26,567 nt of DNA from Ministeria vibrans ATCC 50519 (taxonomy: Eukaryota > Opisthokonta > Filasterea), in assembly GCA_943704425.1 (NCBI GenBank), contig CALSCP010000899.1, positions 1 through 26,567 on the forward strand, given 5' to 3'. Under the pieces are notes generated by a model that searched no databases, was not told where the DNA came from, and saw only the letters and a program-made list of their open reading frames with translations. The position numbers and the translations under genes were made by a program. Shown in pieces: positions 1-10,042 of the stretch (positions are counted from its first letter, which is position 1; every line of letters begins with the position of its first letter).

Positions 1-86
<86 letters not shown>

Positions 87-165
87 TCTCTTCTCTCTCT
101 CTCTCTCCTCTCTTCTCTACTCTCTCCTCTTCTCTTCTCTACTACTTTTCCTTTCTTCCTCCTTT
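1..165. repeat. (CT)n microsatellite
   Basis: The first 80 bases are a perfect TC dinucleotide run. It decays into CTCTT/CTCCT variants up to about 165. The tract lies directly upstream of an ornithine aminotransferase exon whose acceptor is at 229-230. It is therefore most likely inside the preceding intron of that gene, with the sense strand pyrimidine-rich. The repeat begins at the window edge, so its full length is unknown. Confidence 0.95.
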
Positions 166-230
166 ATTGAGTTTTTTCTATACGTCCCTGTATATTGATG
201 AGAATGTGGCGTATTGTTTCACTTGTGTAG

Positions 231-841
231 ATTCAAACGGGCCTGTGTCGCACGGGCGAAATGCTTGCAGTGGCGCACGACAAAGCTCGCCCCGATCTGA
301 TTGTGCTGGGCAAGGCGCTGAGTGGTGGCATGATGCCTGTCTCAGCCGTGCTCGCTGACGATGAGGTCATGTTGGGCATTCGTCCGGGCCAGCACGGCTC
401 GACGTACGGCGGGAACCCGTTGGCCTGTGCAGTGGCCGTCGAAGCACTCCAGGTGTGTGTTTCGTGTGACTGTTTGTCTTTTAGACTTCTCACTCTCACC
501 TTTTTTTCTTTTTATCGTAGATCCTCAAGGATGAGAATCTGGCTGCGCGCGCCACTGTTCTCGGAGACAAGTTCCGCAATCGACTGAACGAGGTTAAGGC
601 GAAGCACTCACTGGATTTCATTGAGGAGACGCGGGGACGTGGACTTCTCAACGCAGTGGTCATCAGCGAATCACACCACACGTCGGCGAAGAAAATCTGT
701 CTGCGCCTGTTGGACGCCGGTCTGCTTGCCAAGCCCACCCACAACCACATCATTCGTTTTGCACCTCCTTTGGTCATGTCGGATGCGCAAGCAGAGGAGG
801 GACTCGATATTATCGAGAAGGTTCTCGTCTCGGCAAAGTAA
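231..841 (+). CDS. OAT: Ornithine aminotransferase, C-terminal part
   Basis: PLP enzyme that transfers the delta-amino group of ornithine to 2-oxoglutarate, giving glutamate semialdehyde; usually mitochondrial. Two exons are visible: 231-453 and 521-841 (stop TAA), with a 67-bp GT-AG intron. The first exon follows an acceptor TGTGTAG and reads [14 protein letters not shown]. The PLP lysine is in VLGKALSGG (AAG at 312-314), followed by PVSAVL and [13 protein letters not shown]. The second exon ends with [16 protein letters not shown] and a short helix, matching the family C-terminus. About 180 residues are present, against roughly 400-440 for the whole enzyme, so the N-terminal half lies upstream of the window. 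The match to animal and fungal OAT is close and gap-free. The 3' end converges on the phosphodiesterase gene with only 45 bp between stop codons. Confidence 0.96.
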
Positions 842-886
842 AGGAATATATATATTTTTTTCTTTACGACTTTCTTTTTCTTCGGT

Positions 887-2788
887 TCACTGGGCCAATT
901 CATTGTGCATTCGCTTCTCCCAGCCGCTTAAATTGGACTGTATCACGTCAAGGACGCCCTGGGCACCCACAGGGAAGAGTGACGCGAGCGCAGAGTAGAC
1001 AGGCAGACACACGTTACGCAAAAAGCCTACTTGGAGTTTGTTTTTGTTGGCGCGTGACCGATCGAACATCTCGAGGGGCTCTTTGCCACGGGCGCGTTCA
1101 AGGTCGCCTTGGTTGAAGAACTCCTCGTAGACAAGGTCGGCAAGCGGGAAGGAGATATCCCAGGATTTGGCGGCGGCAGAGAGGTCGCAGGCGGTCATGC
1201 AGAGGGAGAGAAGCGCAAGACGGTCGGGGGATGAGCGCACGGGGAGAAAGGAAGATGAGGCATCCTTGTTGTTGAGACGCGCTTGGAGTGAAGGAAAGTC
1301 GCGGAAGTGGCAGCCAAGGTCCGTTGCGAGCACAATGTGCTTAAGCAGTAAGTGTGCGTGCTCTTCGGCGTCGCTTGACAGTGCACTAAGCAGCTGACAC
1401 CCTTCCATACTGAGTAGTACGGTTGCCTTTAGAGACAAGAAGATAATAGCATTAACTACTACTGTTAGATGTATGAGTTATAAGCTTACTTGTGCGAGGT
1501 GGTGGCGCTCTAGGAGAGAGCCTTCGCTGGCGTAGAGAGAGGCGAGAGGCGAGTCAGAGATGAGGAGGTAGTTGCCGTTGGTGCCGCGATGGTCAAGGTC
1601 GTGGCAGAGACACGAGATGAAGAGCATGTCACGTTCAAGTGGAGTAAGACCGGAGGTAGCGGGGAGCGACGTAAGAGTGCAGAGTGCATAGGCAAAATGA
1701 GTGACGGTGGCGGCATGAAAAAAGTTGTGGTAGGGAACGGAGCGGTAGGCACGACGAGCGGCGTGGACAAAGCGCACGGCGGTGTCTAAGGGCACCTGTA
1801 GACGCTCGAGGAGGCCCAGTTCGCGCATCATAAGCACAAGATGCACCACGACCGTGTCTGTGTCGGGCTCGGACTTTGGGTTGTAGTCGAAGGAGCGGAC
1901 ACGGTCGGGGAGACATTGGTCGGGCTGGACACGCGCCAGAAGGGCACTGAGAGTCGTCTCGTCGATACGCCATTGCTCGGTGATCATTTCCATGGTGATG
2001 TGATGCTGTGCTTCGATGCGACGCAAACGATCGAGGGTCATGGCGTGACGCAAGGTGGCGGCGACACACGCGGCAAAGCGAGCGGCGCTGTGCACGTCCT
2101 GCTCACTGAATCCTCCCTTGTCGCACTTGTTCATAAGCTCCAGGACCGCCACTACACGGTTCGAGTCGTCGCCTACAATAGGTACGGCAAGAAGCGAGCG
2201 AGTGTGTGTGTTGAATTGCTTGTCGAGGGTGGCATTGAAGCGAGTGTCGTCCTGTGCATTGTTGGAGACCACCGTCTCACGTGTAGCGACTGCGGCGCCC
2301 ACAATCCCTTGTGAAATGGGGATGCGAATTTGACGCCAGTCGCTCTCCTTTGCCGTGTTCGTGATGGTGGACGAGGAAGATTGCATTGTTTTGGCGTGGG
2401 GGGAAGTACAGTCGAAAAGGCGAGCAACAAGTTCAGTGCCAGCGTCGCTGACAAAGAAGAGGGATCCTCGCTCGGCGTGCACGAGCGCAATAGCCTCCTC
2501 CAGGATGGCCAGTAGCGTTGCATCGGTGTCTGTATCAAAGAGAGCCTGGGCAATGCGGTCGACGACCTCCGCTTCGACGAGGGCCGGGCCCGCCAGCGTC
2601 TCTGCAATGCTCTTGGACAAGGGCGCAACAAACCGCTCGGCCAGCGCCACCACATCGCCATTCAACGCACTCGACTCCACCCACACCACTGAAACCAACG
2701 TACCATCCGTGGCACGCACACGAATGGGTGTTCCGCCGGCCGTCGACGGAGGAATGCTTGCGTGTAGTTTGGCGGCATGTCCCGTCAT
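887..2788 (-). CDS. GAF-domain cyclic nucleotide phosphodiesterase (class I)
   Basis: Hydrolyses cAMP and/or cGMP to the 5'-monophosphate. Exons on the minus strand are 2788-1490 and 1426-887 (stop TGA), separated by a 63-bp intron (GTAAGC...AAAG); product 612 residues. Residues about 60-245 form one GAF domain ending in an NK-X-F-X3-D motif (NKCDKGGFSEQD; the usual final E is V). The catalytic domain, from about residue 290, carries HNFFHA (near 350), HDLDHRGTN (near 394), the paired His of ERHHLAQ, the metal/active-site region ATDLG, and the QVGF element whose Gln and Phe clamp the purine ring. All metal and nucleotide ligands are present, so it should be active. Domain order resembles PDE2/5/11, but with a single GAF. 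The start ATG has an in-frame TAG a few codons upstream; an upstream non-coding or short coding exon cannot be excluded. Specificity for cAMP or cGMP cannot be read from the sequence. Confidence 0.93.
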
Positions 2789-3210
2789 TCTTGAAATCTA
2801 AGTTCAACCACAGTCCAACCATGCGTTAACTCAAAAAGATAGATAGATAGAGAGAGAGAGAGAGCTGGCGTGAACTACACTTGTGTTTTTCACCGTACTT
2901 GTGACTCAACAGCGCCAATTAGATCGGCTGACGAGAGCGCAACAGTGAGAGCCTGAAGAGCAAAATGTCAAAACAACAAAAAAAAATCCATGTTTCACCT
3001 TACATCAAAGAGTTCTCGATCATTTGGCAGTGTGTGAGTCATAAAATATATGCTGATCAGCTAAATGGGGCTCAGAGAGAGATCGGATTTAAAAGACTGA
3101 AAATAAAATGGGCAAAATTGTAAATCTCAATCTTTGAATCTCGAATTCACAAATTCATTAATAATAATTAATTAGCTTGGTTCTGCTCACCTTGTAATCG
3201 GTACTTTGGC
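2789..3210. promoter_or_regulatory. Divergent intergenic region between PDE and KIN17
   Basis: These 422 bp separate the start codons of two diverging genes, so both promoters must lie here. The part next to KIN17 is AT-rich (3030-3180, including ATAAAATATATG near 3040). The part next to the phosphodiesterase holds a short GATA/GA run. I see no other gene and cannot assign specific factor sites. Confidence 0.6.
2839..2864. repeat. (GATA)n(GA)n short tandem repeat
   Basis: Three GATA units run straight into a GA tract of seven units. It sits about 50 bp upstream of the phosphodiesterase start codon in the divergent promoter region. Confidence 0.85.
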
Positions 3211-3400
3211 ATGGGTAAGCACGAGTTCTTCTCGCCAAAGGCCATCGCCAATCGGATCAAAGTAAGACAGAATGACGTTCAACCCGTTTCATAGTCGCAC
3301 TTGTCGTGTAGAGTAAAGGCCTGCAGAAGCTGCGCTGGTGGTGTGAGCCTTGTCAGAAGCAGTGTCGGTAAGGCAGGATGCGGTGGCGTGCGTTTCTCTC

Positions 3401-3485
<85 letters not shown>

Positions 3486-4958
3486 GAACACATTTTCTTT
3501 TCGACTCACATCACATCTCGTTCGGTGTAGCGACGAAAACGGCTTCAAGTGCCACGCCTTGTCCGAGGCACACATTCGCATGATGAAGGTGTATCGCGAC
3601 AACAAGGGCAAGTTCACCGACAACTATACGCAGCAGTTTCTGCACTCCTTCCTGCGCTGTCTCAAGCGCCAGTACGGCACCAAGCGCGTCTATGCGAACC
3701 AGGTGTATCAGCAGATTGTGCGCGAGCCCGATCACGTCCACATGAATTCCACTCGCTGGACCACCCTCACCGGCTTCGTGCAGGTATGCGAGCGCACACA
3801 ACACCAAACAGGGCCCAAAATTCTTACTGTTTGCATGGTCGTTTTTTCCCCTATCCAAAGTTTCTTGGCACCGAAGGATACTGCAAAGTGGATGAGACAG
3901 ATAAAGGATGGTATATTACACTGATTGATCGTGATCCAAACGCGATTGCGCGTGCGCGCACGATGGAGAAGGAGGAGCGACGTCGACTGGACGACGAACA
4001 ACGTCATCAGAAGGTGATTATGGAGCAGGTGCGCAAGGGCCTTGAGGCGGAAGGGGGTGCAGGAGGGAGTACATCGGACACTACGGGTACAGCTGCTGTG
4101 GAAGGTGGGGGTGAACTGCGACGCGCAGATCCCAACGAGAAGATTGCACTTGAGTTGAAACCGGTCGAAGCAACTTCAACGAGCGGCACTACAACTTCCA
4201 CCACAACGACAACCACCACTTCTGGTCCTATGGGCGCCGTGCTTGCTCCCACTGCCGCTGTCAAGGGCCCTTCTGTGTTTTCCACACTTGCCAAACAGAG
4301 CGGCACAAGCACCAGCAAGAGCGGCACAGGTACAAAGAGAAAGCTGTCGGCTATGGAGGAACTCATGCTCGAGAACGAGGCGCAGAAGAAGCGCAAGGCG
4401 TCTGCTGCTGCCCCGCCACCGCCCCCGCAGGATCTTTGGATTGCCGTATGCACACATATCTGTCATGTCATCTCTTTATTCTTCATGTTCTCTCATGCAG
4501 GTCGACTTGATTGTCAAGGTGGTGCACAAGACTCTCGAAGGGGGTGCCTACTACAAGCGCAAGGGGGTTGTGACGGCCGTGGCGGACGCAGCCAAGTACC
4601 TGGCGGAGGTGGAGATGCTCGACTCGGGCGACGTCTTGCGTCTCGACCAAAAGGTTGGTGCTTCTCATTTATTCACTCACGCACCCCATTTACTTTACTT
4701 ACTCGCTCACTTTACGCACTCACTCACTCACTCACTCACTCACTCACTCACCTTTTCTTTCTTGAGCAGTATCTGGAGACTGTGATTCCGAACGAAGGGC
4801 GACGCGTGCGGGTGGTGCTGGGCGCCCATAGGGGTGCAACTGGGACCCTCTGTGCGCTTGATGTCGATCGCTTTGTGGCCCGTGTGCGTCTGGTCGAAGG
4901 CCCTTCCGACGAAAAGGCGCTTCCCTACGAATATATATGCAAGTTTACTGAGTCATAA
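3211..4958 (+). CDS. KIN17: KIN17-like DNA/RNA-binding protein
   Basis: Conserved nuclear protein linked in other eukaryotes to the DNA-damage response, replication and mRNA processing. Six exons: 3211-3261, 3312-3367, 3531-3783, 3861-4445, 4501-4653, 4770-4958; product 428 residues (human about 393). Exon 1 encodes the family start MGKHEFFSPKAIANRIK. Exons 2-3 complete a C2H2-type finger: WWCEPCQKQC, then DENGFKCHALSEAH. The winged-helix Kin17-mid domain follows (YGTKRVYANQVY, HVHMNSTRW, CKVDETDKGWYI, IDRDP). A lysine/serine/threonine-rich linker holds a (K/R)KL SAMEELM segment like the human ALDEIM element. The C-terminus is the tandem SH3/KOW region (LDSGD, ETVIPNEGRRV, GAHRGATGTL). Exon junctions preserve the frame and match the family without gaps. 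AATAAA occurs about 27 bp after the stop. Intron 2 carries a long TG repeat and intron 5 a CACT repeat. Confidence 0.95.
3404..3480 (+). repeat. (GT)n microsatellite in KIN17 intron 2
   Basis: Thirty-eight uninterrupted GT units on the coding strand fill about half of the 163-bp intron 3368-3530. This intron is two to three times the length of the repeat-free introns nearby. Confidence 0.97.
4717..4751 (+). repeat. (CACT)n tetranucleotide repeat in KIN17 intron 5
   Basis: About nine tandem CACT units lie upstream of the branch/acceptor region of the intron 4654-4769. Confidence 0.93.
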
Positions 4959-5159
4959 TGAAGACGAATGGGTATTGTACAAAAAAATAAATGCCAGATC
5001 AGATATCATCACAGTCCATTGGACCTAATGCCTGTTGGCTATTATTGAATATTGAGTGAGCATAGGTAGCTTAGAAAGTGGTTTTTGACTTTTGAGCTTT
5101 TACAATCATAATAAATTACTTCCTCTAAATATTTCTTCATTATTTCTGATATATCCAGT

Positions 5160-7492
5160 ATGCCGCGTCGAAAGCCATCGCTTGCAGATCAGATCGCAGC
5201 GCTGACTAATCCGGCACCGACCGAGGCGGATCCTGAGGTACGTTCTCTCTCTCTTTTTTTTTGACATTTTCGTCGTGTGTCGCGTCTGTCGATTCGTTTT
5301 TGCTTGTTTCTCGCGTGTCTGGTGTGTGGTGTGGTGTTTTGAATGGGCTGAAATGGACAGCTGGCGGAGAATTGGGCTGGATGCTTTGCACGTGGACAAA
5401 CACTGAACTTGAACACGTTTTGTAGGATTTTGAGCACAGCGGTGATCAGGCTCGTTTGGAAGAGTACAGCAGCGATGAAGATGCTGTTGGCAACGATTTT
5501 GGGGATGTGGTACGTGACCGAGATGCCAAGAGAGGGAGTGAAGGTGAGTTTACGGTTTTTTGCGCAGACGGATTTGCGGAAGCGTGCAGATTCAACGCGA
5601 CTGCTGGAGATGGACAACCGGTATGCGGGCCGTCGCGTGCGTCGCAAGGACTTGGGGATGGAGGCTGATGACCCAGAGTCTGAGTTTGAGTCGGCAGAGT
5701 CGGATGAGGAGAGTGATTCGCAGGAGGACAGCGAAGAGGAGGACGACAGCGAAGAGGAGGGCGACAGCGAAGAGGAGGAGGAGGAGGACGACTCGGATGG
5801 GCAAGACGAAGACGATTACGATAGCGACAATGAAGGAGATGAAGCGCTGGCCCAGTATACGGGCGTGACGCAAGCAGAAGTGTCCCTGAGCGAACAGATG
5901 AAGCGCATCAGCGAACAAGACACGGAAAAGGTACTGAGACTCAAAAACACCCTCGCACAACTAATGTCATAATAATAATTGAAATAGATCGCACTTGTGT
6001 CACAAACGAGCGACAAAGACCGCGAGCGAGGCATTGCAACGCGACACCAACTGCAGTTGCAGGATAGTTTCCTCGAGACGCGCATTCGACTACAGTCGCT
6101 TCTCACTCTGGCAAACCGGTTCCCTCGCACAATGGTACACAGAAATAGAGAGAGAGAAAGGAAGGAGAAAGAAACAAAGTGATACAGAGAGAGAGATAAA
6201 GTGATAGAGACAGAGAAACAAAGTGATAGAGAGAAAAAAAAGAACAAAGTGATAGAGAGCGAGAGAGAGAAAAAGACAAAGTGATGCGGACAGATGTATT
6301 TTATACCTTTGACTTACCGTTTTGCTGCTGGACAGGCGTTTACGGAGATGATGGCAGTGAAGGGAAACGAAGAGTTAGCTAAAAGTATGGGAAACACGCG
6401 CAAGTCATTGGGCTCAGTCGTCGACACTATGTTGGAACTGCAGTCAGTAAGAAACTGTGTGTACGCTGCTCATCATAAGGGGGTTGTTGATTTTGTGTTG
6501 TTTTTAGACGCTGCTGGGTCAGTTTGAGGAGACAGAGAGTCTGGTGTACAGCGAGGGAAAGCGCGGGAAAAAACGGAAAGCTGAAGAGAAGGAAGACGAA
6601 GGAGAAGAAGAAGAAGGAAGAGTGTGGGGACAGATTGAAGGACAGCACGAGCAGTTGCGGGGATGGATTCGGACGACGATTGAGCAGTGCAGTGCACGTG
6701 CGCAGATGGCGAGTGGCGGTGGAGGGGGCAGTACTGGCACGGCAATGCATGCAAAGAGGTTCAAGGCCATCAACCAGGTAGGGCGGCTGTGTGTCTGTCG
6801 GTCTGTCTTGTGTGTGTTAACTCTTTTCTTTATCACTAATAATTTGTTTTTCGTTTTTATGTTTTTTTTTTTCTATCTCCTTCTCCTTCTCTATTATGTA
6901 TAGTCGACTATGGCGCAAATTGACCGGCTGCTGCAGCACAACCATGCGCGACTGATGGAGCGGGCGCAGACGCGACGCAGCAACGACCGTGTGCTGTGTG
7001 AGACAGCACAGGAGCGCAAGGCACTGTCTCTGGTTTCAAGTGTACATGCTGATGGGAGTGGTGGAGGTCGTGAGGGAGCGGAGCGTCGTGAAGCCGAGTT
7101 TCCTGTGGACACTGAGCAGTTTGATGACAGTGACTTTTTCCAGTCGCTGTTGCGGGTGTTTGTCGAGCGGTCGCAAGAAGGCGGTGGCGGTGCGCTGGCG
7201 GGTGGAGGGGGCGGCAGTGCCCTGCATGCTGCGCGCGTGGCCCAGCAGCAGGCGACATTGGCTGCTCTTCGTCGCAAGATGAAGAAGGTGGTTGACCGTC
7301 GTGCAAGTAAAGGTCGCAAAATTCGGTATGAGAGAGACACACGATGGAAGAAAATAATTTAAATTTATTTTTCATCATAGGTATCATGTGCATGAGAAGC
7401 TTGTTGACTTTATGGTGCCCGATTCGTTTCTGTTGACACGCACGCACAATGACACGGCACGCTCTGAAATGATTTCTAGTCTCTTTCAGTAG
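5160..7492 (+). CDS. AATF: AATF/Che-1/Bfr2-like rRNA-processing factor
   Basis: Nucleolar protein of small-subunit pre-rRNA processing; in animals also an apoptosis-antagonising transcription cofactor. Eight exons: 5160-5237, 5426-5509, 5568-5930, 5988-6134, 6336-6446, 6508-6777, 6904-7325, 7381-7492 (TAG); product 528 residues (human 560). The N-terminus (LADQIAALTNPAPTEADPE) matches the family start. DNRYAGRRVRRKDL is followed by a long Asp/Glu/Ser-rich region in exon 3. The AATF-Che1 domain spans exons 4-6 (RIRLQSLLTLANRFP, the TMLELQS helix). The C-terminal TRAUB domain is in exons 7-8: DDSDFFQSLLRVFVE, then KKVVDRRASKGRKIRYHVHE and KLVDFMVP. The intron at 5510-5567 (GTACGT...GCGCAG) is needed to join the two reading frames there. 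The gene lies 201 bp downstream of KIN17 and was solved entirely from frame-consistent GT-AG junctions. Confidence 0.94.
6140..6285 (+). repeat. GA-rich degenerate repeat in AATF intron 4
   Basis: The 201-bp intron 6135-6335 is dominated by variants of AGAGAGAGAAA with a recurring AAAGTGATAGAGA-type unit near 6176, 6201, 6221, 6245 and 6275. It is a purine-rich tract on the coding strand, the opposite polarity to the usual intronic pyrimidine run. Confidence 0.8.
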
Positions 7493-7760
7493 TCACAATA
7501 ATACACAACCTTCAAATTCGCTTACAAGAATCTATTATGAATTTTAACAGTTTTAGTTTTCACTTCATTCAATTCACTTTCCTTGTTGTATTTTGATCTG
7601 TGCTACTGCTGACCATGATGATGATGATGATGATTCGCCCGTCTCTGAGACGAATGGTATTAGTTATCCTTCCCACCTTCTGCTTGCTCCACCCTGGTTC
7701 ACTCTATGGAGTGGACTGGCCATGAGATAAGTGTTGACTCTCGTCTCCCTTGACCTTGAT

Positions 7761-9945
7761 ATGGCCCAGGGGAGCTCGGCAATGCGACGCAATCCGTCGC
7801 GCGCATCATCGTCATCTTCATCGCCGTCTTCTTCCGCCGCGCTGCTCGACAATCAGGGTAGCCTGCCGTCGCTGCCGCTGCCATCCCTCGAGGCAACCTC
7901 CAAGCGATACTTGGCGTCGTTGGAGATGTTGCTGACGCCGGAGGAATTTGACAAGCGTCGTGTGCTCGTGGACGATTTGTGTGTCAGTCCGACTGGCGTG
8001 CGCCTTCAGGAGCGTCTGGAGGAGCGGAGCAAGAGCCAGCGCAACTGGCTCGACCAGTGGTGGGAAGAGTATGGGTTCTGGCGCAAACGATCGACACAGG
8101 CAGTCAATGGGAACGTAGGCGGTCCACTCGATCTCACGGCCCACTGGCCTGCCGTCGAGAATGCGCCGGCAGAAATTCAAATTGCTCGCACAACGTTGCT
8201 GCTGTATCACACTCTGCGCTTTTGGCGTGCAGTGGCAACACGTACTATGGTACCCGATGTGACTGCTCGCAATGAGCCGCTGTGCATGGCGCAGTACGAG
8301 CGAGCGTTCTCGACGACGCGGGTGCCGGGCATCACCTGCGATCACCTGCAACACGTTGAAGGGAGTCGTCACGTTGCAGTACTCGTGCGCGGCCGCATCT
8401 TTCGCCTGAATGTTCTTGAGGCAGACGACACGCTTGTGTCTATGGAGCAACTGGCGCGCTCACTGAGTGTCATTCACGCAACAGCATCGCTCATGGGCGA
8501 CGGCGACGCAGTCTCCGCGCTCACGACCTTGCCTCGCGCTGACTGGGCTCGCCTTCGCAACGACATTATTGCCCAGCCGGGTGGGCAAGAGGCCCTTGGC
8601 GACATTGAAGAGAGTATCGTTACAGTCTCTCTCGACGATGCGAGACCGCAGTCCATGGCACAAGTGAGCGCAACACCACAACACCAAAAAATTAATTGTA
8701 TTTTTTACCTTTTTTTTTTTGTAGGTGTCGTCGTTGACACTGCAAGGAGACTGCACGAACCGATGGTATGACAAGAGCGTGCAGTTGATCACGTTTGGCA
8801 ATGGTCTGCTGGGGATGAACAGCGAAGGGAGTGCGGCAGAGGCAATGGTGTATGTGCGGTGTTTCGGTGATGTTGGCGGTGCGATGGTGGACGATGGTGC
8901 AAGTCACGAGATGGCGTTGCGCGAGGCTGCACGTGAGGCTCGCATGACGATGAGTGCGTTGAGTGTGTTGCAGAGTGGTGCGCGTGAGGTGAGAGTGCCC
9001 ATCACAAGCGAGATACGCTCCAAGTGGATTCCGGAGGCGCGTGCACTGTACACGCGAGACCTGGCACGCCTGTCGGTATGTGCCTATGAGCAGACGGGCG
9101 TGCGAACGGCCGCAGACGGAATGGCGGTGCCTGCGCTGGGACGTGCCGCGCTCGAGACGGTCCGCCTGCACTCCGACTTTGTCGTGCAGATGGCACTGCA
9201 GCTGGCCCTGCACCGTGTCCACGGTCGTCCTTTTGTGTCTGTTGCGCCTGCCAGCACGCGCGCCTTCTTCCATGGCCGTACTGACCTGGCACGCACTGTC
9301 TCGCGTCCGTCTGTTGAGTTTACGCGTATTATGTGTGACCCGTCTGCATCGCTCGTCGACCGTTTCAAAGCGCTGAGCTTTGCCGTGCGTGCACACGCAG
9401 AGTCAATGATGGCTGCAACCAATGCACTCGGCGTGGACCGTCACCTCATGGGCCTGCAAGTATGATAAAGAGACAAAGACATTGATATGATGGAGTGATC
9501 TTTTTTGTGTTGTTAGATTGTTGCCGAGGCACTGAACAAGGAGGACGGAACGCCCGTGCCTGAGCTCTTCGCGGTGGATGACTATCTCAATCCCAACACA
9601 ACAGAGAGCCATGTCACTGCCTATCCCGTACGAGCCAAATTGCCGCATTGTCTTTTTTAATATTTTATTTTCTTATGTGGTGTGGTGTGTGTGTGTGTGT
9701 AGGCTGGGTACAGTGCGATGTCGTGGGGTGGCTTTGCGCCTGCAACGCGCGATGGCTATGGCGTTGCCTATACGATATTGGACGACGCAGTGCGCGTTGT
9801 GTGCACCAGCTGGGACCAGAGTGACTGTGCGAGTGCGAGTCGCTTGAGTGACGCGGTGCAGATGAGTCTTGACGATGTGGCTGAACTGGTGGCGCGTGCA
9901 ACGGCGCAGGTCAAAGCGCAAGAGGCGTACAAGAGCAGATTATAA
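7761..9945 (+). CDS. Choline/carnitine O-acyltransferase family protein, probable pseudoenzyme (peroxisomal)
   Basis: Active family members move acyl groups between CoA and carnitine. Four exons: 7761-8663, 8725-9459, 9517-9627, 9703-9945; product 663 residues (human CRAT about 626). A TAA in frame at 7728 supports the ATG at 7761. Residues 1-35 are Ser-rich; the fold then runs full length: SLPSLPLPSLEATSKRYL, NWLDQWWEEYG, EPLCMAQYERAFSTTRVPG, TNRWYDKSVQ, FVVQMALQLAL, GRTDLAR, DRHLMGLQ and GGFAPATRDGYG. The catalytic His, which in CRAT lies in YEHAAAE, aligns without gaps to Gly336 (SEGSAAE, codon GGG 8827-8829). The carnitine-binding Tyr of TYESASLR is replaced (SVAPASTR), and the Ser-Thr-Ser motif is not recognisable (VTAYPAGY). 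The protein ends YKSRL, a type 1 peroxisomal targeting signal. So the fold and address are kept and catalysis is probably lost. A new chemistry or a regulatory role is possible. Confidence 0.92.
9686..9700 (+). repeat. (TG)n tract abutting a splice acceptor
   Basis: A TG run leads directly into the acceptor AG (9701-9702) of the third intron of the acyltransferase-like gene. It takes the place of a normal pyrimidine tract. Confidence 0.8.
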
Positions 9946-10042
9946 GAAATTGTTACATTTGCGGTTTGTTTACTTCGTGTCAAGGGTAGTTGAATGTATG
10001 TGAGAGAGAGGTGGTGGGGGGGGGTGAGATTTAATTGCAGAA

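Noticed and set aside
887-1426. Apparent loss of the purine-selecting glutamine in the phosphodiesterase (CLPVY against CLQLY of PDE5)
   Set aside because: The invariant Gln is the one in QVGF, a few residues earlier, and it is present (LQVGF). Pro at the other position also occurs in PDE4.
5544-5567. A 24-bp intron in the AATF gene (GTGAG...GCAG)
   Set aside because: Removing 24 bp leaves the wrong frame. The 58-bp intron 5510-5567, with the better donor GTACGT, joins the frames and restores the family sequence.
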